From: Whitmania pigra
Taxonomy: Eukaryota; Annelida; Clitellata; Hirudinida; Haemopidae
Direction: 5' to 3'
DNA: 64,000 nt
Assembly (NCBI GenBank): GCA_021613335.1
Contig: JAJTWR010000044.1
Location: 1,165,001 to 1,229,000 of the forward strand
Shown: positions 22,876 to 35,234 of the stretch, piece by piece
Layout of the letters: each line of letters starts with the position of its first letter
How positions within the stretch are numbered: the first letter of the stretch is position 1
Translations under genes and position numbers: made by a program
Notes under the pieces: generated by a model
What the model was told of the DNA's origin: nothing
Seen by the model: only the letters and a program-made list of their open reading frames with translations
Database searches by the model: none

Positions 22876-25800
22876 ATGAATAATTTTTGTCGAAATCCGA
22901 TTTTTAAAGAGCTGATTGGTCGGATCTGCCGGAGCGACTTGTCAAAACATTATTCTTTTAATGGTCAGACGTTTACATTAGTCTCGAGAAAACGCTATTG
23001 CACACAGCAGACTAAAGTCCTTAAACAATTAGACAATTCCTTGGTTGATAAATATATTACGTTTTTGAGTTCAACTTATAATAATCGCAGACACGATTTC
23101 GAAAATTACCTAGAGGGTTATAATTTCGTTCAAATTCAACAAATATGCAAAGCAATAGAGAACATTGGCAAAAAGAATGAGGAGACCGATCAGCTGACAA
23201 ACATGCTCAAAGGTATTGTGAAATAATTAACTTATAATTTTATATTTGTTTACATTAATTTTTACATATACATATTATTTTTTAATTAGATATATTATAG
23301 TAATTAATTACAGTTTTTCTTTCTAGTAGCAATGCATTTGATTGAATTTAACATTTGTTCAGAATATGCAGAAGATGCAGAAATGAAGAAACTAATACAT
23401 GTTGAACTTGAAACTCTTCAGTCTGAGCTCTCAACTTTGAAAGATGGGGTATAGTTTTTGTCCACTAGTGATGGGTGTTGCATGTTTTACATTCTGTGAA
23501 CTAACTTACATTATTTTTCAGTATATGATTAGAAAATAACATTTAATGAATTAGCTGAAGACTGATTTGTGCATTTCAGATTCTTGTGGACCTGATGAAT
23601 CCACAGACAAAGTTGAGATCGGATGACGTGGTATTTGAAGTTAATGCAGGTGTTGGTGGATTGGAGTCGATGCTCTTTACTCAGGAAGTCTTCCAAATGT
23701 ACCTGAATTATTTTATTTATAAAGGCTGGCAAGCCTCAGTCGTTTCGCAGGATGGATCTGAACTTGGTTAAGATTTATTTTAAAACTTAAAATATATGTG
23801 CTAAATATATGTGTTTAACAATTTATATTGCCCAACCATGAAGTTGTTCCTTTTATGATGTATAGTAATTATTCTAATTCTCGTTTAAATATATTAATAT
23901 TTATTGGTCTCTCGATGGGGTCAAAATTTTAAATATTTGATTATTTTTACATTGTTTTTTTTGGTCAAATTTGCATCAACAAACTAAATTGAATTGCTGG
24001 TTAAGCATAATTACATATCTGTATACATTAATATTCTTGGGAATTATTGTCAGAATCTGGGAGGTGTTTGTAATCTTTTTCTATGGCTTAATTAGGATGT
24101 TTTGGTGAATTTGCAAGCGTTATTTGTCCAATCAAAAAGATGTTTTGTACAAGTGTGTAACATCACAAGTGCCTATAACTTCCAAATTTGGCTTTGATTT
24201 GCTCAATATTTTAGGAATTATGCTAAAATTAAGGGGCACTCGTACATTTTTTTTACATACTTTTTTACATGCACTGCATGTGGCAGACATGGGAGCTGAC
24301 TGTTATTAAGAAACCAGGTCGACTTGAAAGAAGTTTCCCTGGCTAGCCGTGGCTTGACAGCGCACATGGCTTACTATCTTAGTAATCAAAATTGGTTGGC
24401 TTACATGGTTTGATTTTACATTAACAGCCCCAATGGTCATTTTATAATTGAAAATGTAGTTGCTTCAATGTCTCATATAGATGTAGATCTAATAAGTATT
24501 GAAAATGCATTATTATTCTCATGTCACATTTTTCTTTCAAATTAACCATGTAATAAAAATAATATTTCCAGTAAATGAAACAATTACGCACATATTATCA
24601 GTTTAATCGCAGTATATAAAGGTGCTTAGTGTTTACAAACATATGTCGACTCTTACCATAAGGAAAATGTTTTTTCCAATTGCTAATAATAATGAATCAA
24701 TGTCTAATAAGTAAATTTAAAAGCTGTCAATTTGCCTATTTATTCTATTTTGAATTTTTATTATCAAAATCTGTTAAAGGCATAAACTGTTATAATACTA
24801 GCAATTGATAATAGCAATGATAGGACTAAAATTATTAATTATATTCATTATTAACTTTTATAATAGTGCTAAAGTTGTGATAAATTGTTTGTGATATTAA
24901 TGAAAATATAAAAACAAATAAAGGTCAATAAAAAATGAAAAATATAAAAAGGAAAGTAAAATATAAATAAATAAAAAACAAATCACTTGATCAAATATTC
25001 ATCAATAAACTTAAAAAAAAACAAAAGTCAAGACTGCAAGTCCAGTGAACCAGTTTAACTAAATTTTTGCATAATTATTGCAAACAATGGAAATGTCATA
25101 TACTTTGTAAGGCATGACCTTTTGCAATTCAAAATTCAGTCCTGTTATAGAGAACTGGCTGGCACTGAACTGACTGATTGTCAAGGAAATTCCTGCCAGC
25201 TGGCAGAATATCCTTAATTGTGGCTTTGCTTCCAAAAGGACAGTGTTTATTTAAAATATTTTTATATATTGGTCTGAAAACAAGTTAGGCATGATGTTGA
25301 TAAATATGAACCATTGTGCTGGGCACTGGCATGATATTTTATGTTAATAAATCCAGAGTCTAAAACTGGCTATTATGAATACAATTGAATTTGACTTTGC
25401 GACTTAGTATTTAAAAATTAGCCATTCGGCCAACTTGCACTCAAAGAATGAATGAGTAGATTTTTGAATGCAAATTTGTGTAAACATACAATATTAACTT
25501 AATAACAAAAATTATTATTATCATCATCACCAACATCATCATCATCAAGGCTAACTGAAAATGTTGTGTATGATTATTCATGAAATGTTATTCTGTACTT
25601 CTTATAATTCAATTGGTACGATTTGCTTCTAGGTGGCCTGAGACATGCTACAGTTCTTATTTCTGGTCGGGATGCATATCATCATCTTCAGTTTGAGGGT
25701 GGAGTCCATAGGGTTCAAAGAGTGCCAAAAACAGAAAAAAGTGGTCGCCTTCATACAAGCACTATGACAGTTGTGGTCCTTGTGCAACCAAATGAGGTAT

Positions 25801-26569
25801 AACTGGTGTTTTTAATTAATTAAGAACTATTACAAGGCTATGACTGAAACATTGTTGTAGATTGAAGTTTTGCTTGATCCAAAAGACCTCAAGATTGAGA
25901 CTTGCAGAGCCAGTGGTAAAGGTGGGCAGCACGTTAACACGACCGACAGTGCCGTAAGAATAGTTCATCTTCCGACCGGTTAGCCATTGCTGCTATTTAT
26001 TAAGATATTTCAAGTGCAACTTCAATGAGACTACCAATGACATTATAGGCATGGTAGCTGAGTGTCAGAATGAAAGATCTCAATTAAAGAACAAAGAGAT
26101 AGCTTTAAGGGTTCTTAGGAGCAGGTGAACAACAGATTTAAAATGTTTATGAATTGTGGACAGTTATTTTTTTTATTTAAGCAATGTATTTACTTGTACT
26201 TACATTTACAATGTATTACACATTTCAGAATCTTTCAAGCACAGGAGGCCAAAATCCAAGAGGAGATGAAAAATAGCAGGTTAATGCAGGTTAGTCAAAC
26301 ACTGAGCATATAATTATATGCATCTTTCATAGTGAGCAAATTTACTGATGTTCACTTCTTTGTGCCAGGTCAGTTCTGCAAATAGGAACGAAAAGATAAG
26401 AACATACAACTTCAAGGATGACAGAATTACAGACCACAGAGTTGCAAAAAGTTCTTACAATTTGAATTCATTTTTTGAGGGTGGTGAGCAATTGGATGAT
26501 TTTATAAAAAATCTGAGGAATGAATTCAAGAGAGAGTTTTTGATTGAAAAAATGATGAATGTTAAATAA
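22876..26569 (+). CDS. MTRF1L: mitochondrial peptide chain release factor 1-like
   Basis: Eight exons, 22876-23212, 23363-23448, 23580-23766, 25633-25796, 25861-25978, 26049-26124, 26229-26289 and 26369-26569, give 409 residues with consistent phase. The N-terminus is basic and Arg-rich, fitting mitochondrial import. The PCRF domain ([20 protein letters not shown]) leads to the codon-recognition domain with PKT at ~235-237 in [13 protein letters not shown]. The catalytic GGQ loop [18 protein letters not shown] is at ~279-281, then [12 protein letters not shown]. By family it releases finished peptides at UAA/UAG in mitochondrial ribosomes. The unexpanded recognition loop indicates MTRF1L (mtRF1a) rather than MTRF1. 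An in-frame TTG at 22870 is not used here because the ATG at 22876 is better. The AATAAA signal overlaps the stop. Confidence 0.95.
25511..25547. repeat. ATT/ATC trinucleotide microsatellite
   Basis: Runs of att then atc units with one caa interruption, in intron 3 of MTRF1L, 86 bases before exon 4. Confidence 0.8.
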
Positions 26570-26570
26570 A
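26565..26570 (+). promoter_or_regulatory. AATAAA polyadenylation signal overlapping the MTRF1L stop
   Basis: The sequence gttAAATAAAAG contains the final sense codon, the TAA stop and an AATAAA hexamer that includes the stop. If used, it gives a 3' UTR of only about 15-30 bases. Confidence 0.5.
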
Positions 26571-27472
26571 AGATTAGTTGACTCCATTTTTTTGTTTTTC
26601 TATCAAGTTCATGGGATTTGTTTACTATCTGAGTAAAGCAACAAAATATAGACATGAAATTGGTGAAGCAGAAAGTTAATTTCTCAGATGCTATGTCAAA
26701 TGTGACGAATTAATGCAGTGACTCACGACAACCTGGGCATTGTGGTGTTTATGAAACAGAATGCGCTCGCGTAACGGCCTCGCATGTCAGAACTTCTAGG
26801 GATATTTTAAATTTCTGGCGGATGTCCTTTTTGTGTAGCTAATGTCATCCTTTGTTCTTTCACGTTTCTAAGTAAGTTTAATTTAGTCAGTAATTAGTTA
26901 CACTGATTTTAAAGTCATTTTACATTTATCAAGATTTCTTGTGACGAGGAGTGTAAGGGTTGACTATCTTGACCTAACAATCACAAATACATTATCAGAA
27001 TTAAGTCAAAAACGTAGTCTTTCGGTATTCCCAAATGTGTCTTTGAAATCGCACCTGAACCCGGTACTAAGCTGCTATAGCAGTAAACAAATTGTCTAGT
27101 TGTTAACATTAAAGAGAACTACGGCCTAACTTTAAGAATGCATGACTTGGAATTGACCGAAATTGAAATTAGTGGTAATTAATAAGCCATTAAAAAGAGT
27201 TTTGAAGATATACTCTCATCCATTTACAAAAGATATGTTTGTTCATTGGTTGGATTATTTCCTGAATAATATAAACAGATCGATGATCCTAAGACAACGG
27301 TTGCTACTCAAGTAGCTTCAACACACTGGATCATGTCATATGGTGTCTTTTGCACTTTGAACGATGCATAATTTTGAGCTAAATTCCATGCTAGTAATTC
27401 AAAAAGAGTATGAAAGGGGTTGCCAGATTATAAAAAATTGCTTACCAATCAATATAACCAGCATAGCATAAA
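26571..27472. other. intergenic between MTRF1L and the NAALADase-family gene
   Basis: Two plus-strand genes in tandem. No frame or repeat of note; presumably holds the promoter of the downstream gene. Confidence 0.35.
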
Positions 27473-30400
27473 ATGGTTGAAAGGAAAATGGTTATTGCTG
27501 GAGTAATTGTCGGGGCTCTGTTGTTATTTTCGTGCGGAATATTGTGCGGCTATGTCTCGAGGCTGATTAAAACTAACCACGACATATCCAAAATGTTAAT
27601 AGAAAATATTGATAAAGAAAACATAAAAGTCCATTTGCACCACTTGACTGACAAGTTGGGCTGGAAAACACCCGGAACGAGGGCTGAACACAATGCCGCG
27701 AATTACATAATGGATTATTGGAAGAGTATCGGACTTTCAAATGTCAAGGTAATTTTATTGACATGGTTACCAAAACCAATAAATCTTAATTTATTATAAA
27801 TACCTAACTATCAGTTGACTTGCTCTGTAACTCGATGCGTCTTTAAAATATTACCCATGGCATATTGTAATTACGAAGTAAATAGTCGCAATGGATTTAA
27901 CTGATAAAGAAACTATCAAAAACTGTCAGATCAGATTAATGTTTCTGAATTACACCATTTCTTCTTTGTTAAACTTATTTAGTGTTGTATAATATTTGGA
28001 CAAGGTTAAGTCAGGGCTCTGACGTCTCGAAACGAGTCACATTCTCTTTTTCATCTCGTCTCGTGACAAAAATTTGTGGTTCTTTCTCGGCCTTTTTGAG
28101 AAAGAACTTAAAACTGGTTCTCGTCTTGAACGCTCAATTTTGTTTTATTTTGAGCAAGACTGTCTTTGTCACAGCTATGCCAACAAAGGTGCTAGGACAA
28201 TTCAGCGCAGACAATTCAACCGGGCCCATAGCCAGAAATTGATTTCGGGGGGTTCATTTTGTTATTTTTGAAAATCAAACTCAAAATCAAAATCAAATGA
28301 TAATAATAATAAATAAATGAATAGGGTTTAAGATTTTATAAATTTATTATGTTATACAAATCAATAAAATTTCCAATTAGTTCATATTTCGGAGAGTTTG
28401 AACCCGTAACCCTCCCCTAAATACTGGCCTGAAGACCAATTGGAGCAAGACATTTAAAATATAATTATTTTAATAAAAATGTGTCATATTATAATAATAT
28501 AATTATTTTAATAAAAATGTGTCATATTATAATAATATAATTATTCCTACAAAATGTTTAATATTTTTACCTTTAGAATAATATACATTGTAATGTTTCT
28601 TCAAAGTTATGTCAAGAATTAGTATCAAGTAAAGTATAATACCTTATACTATAATCTTTAGTATAATATAATATATAATAATTTAGGAAACACAAATTCG
28701 CAAATGGGATAAGTCCGTTTATTTCTACGCTACTGCAAGGTTATAATAAGGCAATCAGTGATGTGTAGTATTTCAAATACAGTCGAACCCGGTTATGTCG
28801 CCGGCCTAGGGGTTTGCCCAAAAGCGTCGAGATAACCGATGATCGAGATAACCGAAAATCAATATGGCGACTGTATACTAACATGTACTTGCAATTACTT
28901 TGTGAACATAATGTGCGTTAATAAGTGAGAGTGCACATGCACGTGTTTTAGGGTTTTATTTTTACACAACAGCAATAGATATTTGATATTGATAACGGCA
29001 ATATGTACATACATGCTTGCTAACAACAAAATGCATGTTTGAACAAACTAGCAGCAGAGATTTACTAATTCACAATGCGAACCATTCTCGATACAAACCT
29101 TTGTAATTATTTTTTCCTGCATTGCAAACACAAAGATCGCTTAAAAAATCCCCCATTGACGGGAAGTTTTGCTGCTCGCGAATTTGTGAACCGTTGACAT
29201 ATTGACTCGTCGACATCTTTGTGCTCAGCCACTTTAAGTTTTTATCTTGCTGGATCAAAAACAGACTTCTCATACATTGGCTTTATCACATCGGCCTTCC
29301 TTTTCTATTCTGAAATGGTGTTGATGGAATGCCACGCTGACGACAAAGGTCCATCTATTTCTTTTTCTAGCTGCAGTATGATTTCATTCATTCTCTTTAA
29401 TGACTGTTTGTCCAGTTTTCTCATAACACCTCAAGACATTTTTGGAACGAAAAAGTATAACAAAAAAAACAGGGTAGCTACAGCGTGTTGCCCCTCATAC
29501 AAAATCAGTAAGGGTGAATTGGGTTTGGTGACACAAATGAATCGACATAACCGATGAGAAAATGCTTTGACAACGTGGGAATTTGAGGGTTCAAAGTCGG
29601 TGATCAGTCAAGGGACGAGATAACTGATGTAAAGCAGTGGTCCTCAACCTTTTTATCGCAGCGGAACGGTCAATGCCCGATAATTTTACCGCGGAACGGG
29701 GGGGGTGGAGTAGAGTTGATTGCTTTAGATCATTTTTACACACGCCTCCTTTAAAATAACGCAGTTAAGCAAACAAATGAATGTAAAGTGATTTGAAATT
29801 GTATTTAAATATGCCTTCAAAATACGTACGGTTACATACACAAAAATGAATATAAAGTGATTAGAACGCTAAATCAATGAGAACCCTGAGCTTGTTTCTT
29901 TGCAACGAAAAGGTTCCATCTGGGGGTAATCGGAGACAATGACACCCGAAATGTGTTGCTTATGTCCAGTTTATTCCGTTGTTTTGTTTTGGTTGCTGTC
30001 ACTGCAGAAAACCCCGCTTTAATCCAGAACACCAAGGTAGAGTTGTTGTCTGGAATGCAGTTTTAAGGACACTCTCCAGCAGTTGATCTTGCACAGACAT
30101 GCTAGATTCGCCTGGTTTGTTGACAAATGGGTCGCGGATCCATTCTTTACCAGTTCGTGGGTCTTTTGTGGTTGGGAAGTAACGCTCGAACTCTTTTAAA
30201 AGCAAAGACAGGTGATCCGTCACCAACTTGGAGAATGAATGCTCAGGTTCAGTCTCGCATAAAATCCCCGCTAATGTTTGAAACATGTCCAAAATGCCTC
30301 TGTTCACGCGCTTTCCCCACAACTCCAGTTTGGCTTTAAATGCAGCTACTTTGTCTGCCAACAGTGTATCATTATTTTTAGTAAGTTAATCGTTATTCTT

Positions 30401-33400
30401 AAAATGTTACAAAATCAGACTCAATAATTTTACCGAACACGCTAAGAAAGAGATGGCAGCGGTTGTTCTCAAGCACTACAAATTATTTTAATTTTTTTAA
30501 TGAAATGGAAATAATTTATTGTTCCTTGGGCGGCCCGGTACCATTTGATTCATGGACCGGGGGTTGAGAACTTTACATTGTAAAGTGGCGAATTTGACCC
30601 TGCTTTGTGCTCGAGATATTAGATTTTGGCGACATAAAAAGTATCGACATAACCGATGAAAAAATGATAAGATAAAGAAGGAATTTGGCGGTTCCACATC
30701 AAAAACGTCGACTTAATAGGGTTGGCGAGTTAACCGAGGTCGAGATAAGTGGGTTCCACTGTAATATGACTTAAAGTCGCGAAATAAAATATTTTTTGTG
30801 ATTTTTATTTTGATTTAAATTCATTGTTTTTCTGTGATTTTTATCATTATTTCAGTTCATTTTTTTTATGCTTGATGATTTATTTCTTATCTAAAAATCA
30901 CGAACCTATGTTAAAATATATAAATTTTTTAATTTTTTAAATTTTAATATTTCTATTGGACGAATTGTCCGGTTACGGCCAACGAATAACCTAATAGCGT
31001 TGTCTTAACCTAATACCAAACTTGTCTTGGTGCATACCTACTGCTTCGTTGATTTTACCATATTTTATAAATTGAAACATTGCAGGTTCTTCCGTATGAT
31101 ATACTGCTAAACTATCCCGATGAGAATCAATTAAATTCATTTCAAATACTTGATGAAGATTCTGAATCTGTCGTTTTCGAAGCAAAACATTTTGAATCTC
31201 TCCATGATGAAAGTGACGATCATCTGCAAAGCTTATTTCTTGCCAACTCCTTTCCAGGCGTGAAGAAGGTATGTTCTTCACTTATTAAAAAAAAAAACGT
31301 GTATTGGAGCATTTTTAAATAACAGATGCTCCTTTTACCCCACGACGCAAAAAATAATTGGGCTTCGTAATGTAATGGAAGTTGTAATAATTTATCGTCA
31401 AATGATATGTACTTAAATATTTAAAACTCAGGGCAAAATCCTCTATGTGAATTACGCGCGAAGTGAGGATTTCAAGTATCTTGCAGGAATTCTTCAGAAA
31501 AATCTCTCGGAATACATTTGCCTTGCTCGATATGGAAAACTGGCAAGAGGCATCAAAGCCAAAATTGCTGAACAGGCTGGTTGCAAAGCTCTTATTTTGT
31601 ACAGCGATCCTGTTGATTATAACCCAATAACTGACGATCTTTCGTTTCCAAGAGCGTCTTGGAGAATGCCAGGTGAGTTCCAGGAGAAGATATTTTTGTC
31701 ATTAAAGAGTAAACCATTAAATAACTAACCTTATTTGACATTCGATCAAAATACACCTTAAAATTGCCTAATGTTATTACATTCTTTCAAACTAATGTTT
31801 TCCTTTAGATCATTATTAACAAACTAGTTTGAAAATTAACTATAGGCTGATCGAATGTCATCATTAACATTTTTGATAAAAGTTTTTGGCAAATCACTTC
31901 TTTTTATTCTAATAACATTAAAAATGCATGCCAAACTTGTATGCTTTCATAAATGTGAAAATGTTCATATCCAATATTCCAGAATCTTCAGTTCAACGAG
32001 GCACAATCAAAACGCTATACAAAGGTTTGGCCGATCTACTAACACCTGGTTATCCAGCAATTGAAGGAGCGTTCAGGCTAGAAAATCATGACACTGGCCT
32101 GCCGAAGATTCCTGTACACGTTTTAAGAAGTGATGATGTTAGAACAGTTTTTATTTTAATGAACAGCAGCAAAAATGCTCCTCCAGAGTGGCAGGGAAGA
32201 ATGTCCATTTTGTATGGAATTGGTGGAGATTTTACTACTAATCGAATTGTTGGCAGAGTATCCGTAGCAACCAAAAATACCATGGGAACAACCTTCAATG
32301 TCTTTGGATTTTTAGAAGGAAAAGAAGAAAAGGACAGATATGTGATTGTGGGAAACCATTACGATTCATGGGGTCCAGGAGCAGTTGATCCTTCGATCGG
32401 TATGTCGGCATTGATGGAACTATCCAGAACCTTCATGCAGGTGCATAATTACACCGGGTGGAGACCGCGGCGTTCTATTTTGTTTTGTGCGTGGGGAGCA
32501 GAAGAAATAGGAAGTATCGGTTCGAGGGAATTCGTTGAAGAGTATGAGAAAATTATTTCACTAAGAGCAGTAGCTTATCTGAATGTTGACGTTGCAACTT
32601 TGGGCAACTACTCAATAAAAGTCAAGAGTCAGGCTCTTCTCAAAGAAGTCATTTTAAATTCTTTAAAAGCAGTACAAAATCCGGATGAATCAGAAATGTC
32701 AAAAGGTCACATATCTCTTTACGAAACATATGCATCCAGATTTACCGACAAGAATGACGACTCTAAACCTTCAATAAAATTTATGAATACAGGGAGTGAC
32801 TATGTTCATTTCATTGGACTCACAGGCGTTCCATGCTTAGATCTTAGGTACACATACGACGAATCTACAGGTATAGACTTTTATCCACTCTATCACACGG
32901 CTTATGACAACTCCAGTTCTTTCGAGACTTTCATAGATCCTTCATACAAGTTCACAAAAGCTGTGGCGCAGCTCTGGGGAGAACTGACCTTCAGACTTTC
33001 AGACGAGAAGATAATTCCATTTTCGATAGCTGCCCACATAAGCAACATCGAACACTGCGTTCAAATACTCATTAAAAGACTCGACATAAAGCCATTGAAT
33101 AAGTGGACGAAAGCATTAATGCATCAAATGCATAAACTGGAACGCGAAGGTAAAGCCTTTGAAAATTCACTGAAGCTTATTGATCGGAACGATGAGTTGG
33201 CTATAAGGCAGAAGAATGACCAGATGATGGCGGTTGAAAAGGCCCTTTTCTATCATGAACAACTAAAAGATCAAGAAAGTGTTAGACATTCTCTTCACGC
33301 ACCGAGCCTCACCGGAAAGCAAATTTGTTTTTCCCGTGTCAATGATTTACTGGATGAAGTAGAGACTATTCCCGAAATAAATTTAAAGATAGAAGAAGAA

Positions 33401-33487
33401 TTGTCTAAAATAATCACATTCTTGCAAAGCTCAGTAACTTTGTTGAAGGCTCCTGGTGAATTTTTGAAAGCGAAATACAACAATTAA
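27473..33487 (+). CDS. FOLH1/NAALADase-family M28 metallopeptidase, type II membrane protein
   Basis: Four exons, 27473-27748, 31086-31268, 31432-31672 and 31983-33487, give 734 residues (human FOLH1 has 750) with consistent phase. A short basic cytoplasmic tail precedes the membrane helix VIVGALLLFSCGILCGYVS. The protease-associated and M28 domains follow, then a dimerisation domain. All zinc ligands are present: His359 (GNHYDSW), Asp369 (AVDPS), Glu407/408 (GAEEIG), Asp436 (NVDVA) and His538 (PLYHTAY). Residues that bind the glutamate substrate in FOLH1 are altered: the GRARY arginine pair becomes DLRY, and the GND asparagine becomes GSD. A catalytically competent extracellular peptidase with a different specificity is therefore likely, perhaps closer to NAALADL1. 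The last exon is unusually long (1505 bases). Intron 1 is 3.3 kb and transposon-filled. Confidence 0.92.
28461..28545. repeat. tandem repeat, 38-bp unit, about 2.2 copies
   Basis: The unit begins ataattattttaataaaaat and recurs at 28461, 28499 and (partial) 28537 with no mismatch in the overlapping part. Lies in intron 1 of the M28 peptidase gene. Confidence 0.85.
28780..30761 (-). mobile_element. Tigger/pogo-type element, copy 2, split by a hAT element
   Basis: TA flanks both ends (28778-28779, 30762-30763). Left end CAGTCGAACCCGGTTATGTC; right end complemented CAGTGGAACCCACTTATCTC. Minus-strand shards near 29080-29270 (LSTKMSTSQYVNGSQIREQQ, NFPSMGDFLSDL) match the transposase N-terminal region of copy 3 with shifts and stops. 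The interior is interrupted at 29635-30577 by a hAT insertion. Without that insertion the copy would be about 1.03 kb. Confidence 0.85.
29635..30577 (-). mobile_element. hAT (Charlie-like) element nested in Tigger copy 2
   Basis: Begins CAGTGGTCCTCAACCTTTTT and ends with the inverted ...GGGGGTTGAGAAC; flanking octamers are atgtaaag (29627-29634) and ttgtaaag (30578-30585). On the minus strand 30361-29999 it encodes MADKVAAFKAKLELWGKR, then RYFPTTKDPRTGKEWIRDPF. This is a ZBED5/SCAND3-type transposase segment, out of frame after FQTTTLPW. Internally deleted. Confidence 0.88.
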
Positions 33488-34379
33488 ATCATTTTTTCTT
33501 CCCACAATGACAATTTTCTAAATTTAATTGTTCTACTTGTTTTATTTTATATGTTAAGTTTTAGACTTGCCTAACAAAATCTTGGTTCGACATTGATATG
33601 TAGGGTAATTGACACCGAATGTATTTAACAAAAGTAAGGCAAATGCTACAATCTTGAATTTGATGTCAATAGCTTGATCATGCAAGTTAAAAATAATCTT
33701 CAAAAGTTTAGATTTTAAATGTTGTTCACATTGTCATTTTGGTTATTTAAACGGAAGTTACTTATTAAAGTCGGTCACCTGAGGGGACGTCCATAAAGTC
33801 ACGCTTGAGGGGTAGGGGGTCTAAAGCTGTGACAGTTTGTGATAAGGGGGAAAGGGGGTAAGCCTAGGTGTGACGTCATACTAATTAAAAAATTAAAATC
33901 AAGGTTTTTGCCTGGAAGTTATGATTTTGATATAGAAAAGTTTTGTATTCATGGTGGATGGAACTTATTTCGATGGACTAAAAACTTCATTAAGAGCAGA
34001 TCCAGACCTCAGAATCATATAAATTCTCTTCATTGTTGGTGGCACAAACTATCAACTTAGACAGCATTTTGCCTTGATCAACGAAGGCTTTCAAATTTCA
34101 GCCACATGACCTCTTTATTGGATCGAATTTGCAAAGTTTGTTCATAACACTTTGCTTCGAAAACAAAGTTAAAAAAGGCAAAGCTCAAGCTGAAGGTCGT
34201 GTCCCGACACCCATAGTTTAAGTATTTTCGTAGTTACAAGAAAAGTTTAAATAAATCAAACAAGTTTAGTTAAAACGGTAGTTTATCTAATTTTTTTAGT
34301 TACTAAGTATAAAGTTTAATTTAAAAACTATACTTCCTTAATAAAATGTTTTTTCTTTTTCGATGGTTTGGACTTACTC
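33488..34379. other. 3' flank of the M28 gene and worn transposon sequence
   Basis: 33783-33880 reads ggggacgtccataaagtcacg, later tttgtgataagggggaaagg and tgacgtcat. This G-rich phrase is a common transposon terminal motif, here without a clear partner. No gene is supported; the 33839-34060 open frame has no recognisable domain. Confidence 0.4.
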
Positions 34380-34792
34380 AAAGTTACCCATACAGGAGCT
34401 GGTATTGGTAAAATGTTTGCCGCAATATTTGAAAAATTCAAAATTTCTTAAAAAATTCAAAATGTTGTGACAGACAATGCAACTAATTTTTCCAAAGCAT
34501 TTAGTTTGTTTAGAGGAGATGCCTCATCAATTGAAAGTGATGGGCAGGATACAATTGACGCCATAACCAATGTTAATGAAGGCAGTTGCCTGCAAACAAT
34601 TGATGGAGATGACGATACTATGGTACTACCTCCACAAAAGCGATGTGGCAATCACTCACTAAGTTTAGTTGCAAGTGTGGCTGTTTTGGAAGCAAGGAGT
34701 GACAAGTCCTGTGATCGAGCAATGGTTATAGTGCAAGCATTATGGAATTCAGTAAGTAGGAGCCAAAAAGCAAATGATAATGTGGATTAAAC
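34380..34792 (+). mobile_element. hAT transposase fragment
   Basis: A plus-strand frame reads VVTDNATNFSKAFSLF, then LPPQKRCGNHSLSLVASVAV and later VIVQALWNSVSRSQKANDNVD. This is the catalytic-core region of hAT transposases (TDNGSNFxKAF ... LPxHxRCxCHTLNL ... LWNxxSRS). No bounded ends were found. A CAGTGGCGGATCTAGAA phrase at ~34858 might be an end of this or another hAT element. Confidence 0.6.
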
Positions 34793-35161
34793 TTCAGGTA
34801 ACTCCTTTTTCCAGCCAACTAATGCAAGATAGTGCAGTGAATACTATGCTGGACAGCAGTGGCGGATCTAGAACACTTTGGCGGGGGGAGGGCAAATACT
34901 TGAACCTAAACCCCCTTAAGGTCTACCATAAACTGCTTGCTGAATCTATAGTACGGATATTTCACAGCCATGTTGTTTATTATTGTATTTGAACCATTAC
35001 AAAATTGTATTAAACAAATTATTTCAGATTTTATTATATTCAAATTTATTCAAAGTACAAAGTTTTATAAAAGTGAATACTTATAAATTACTGTTGATTT
35101 TTGACACAAACATTCTTTATATCATTCCCAAAGTCGTAATAATATACTGTAAAATTTAGCG

Positions 35162-35234
35162 GTAACATCTGAATATTATTGGGATCTCATCGATAAATGC
35201 CATTGTTATTTTTCGAGATTTTCGCGACTGAGCC
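35162..35234 (+). repeat. 74-bp direct repeat, left copy (flanks GPCR pseudogene)
   Basis: Starts gtaacatctgaa and ends cgagattttcgcg-a-ctgagcca. Matches 37135-37208 in the same orientation with only a few mismatches. Confidence 0.75.
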
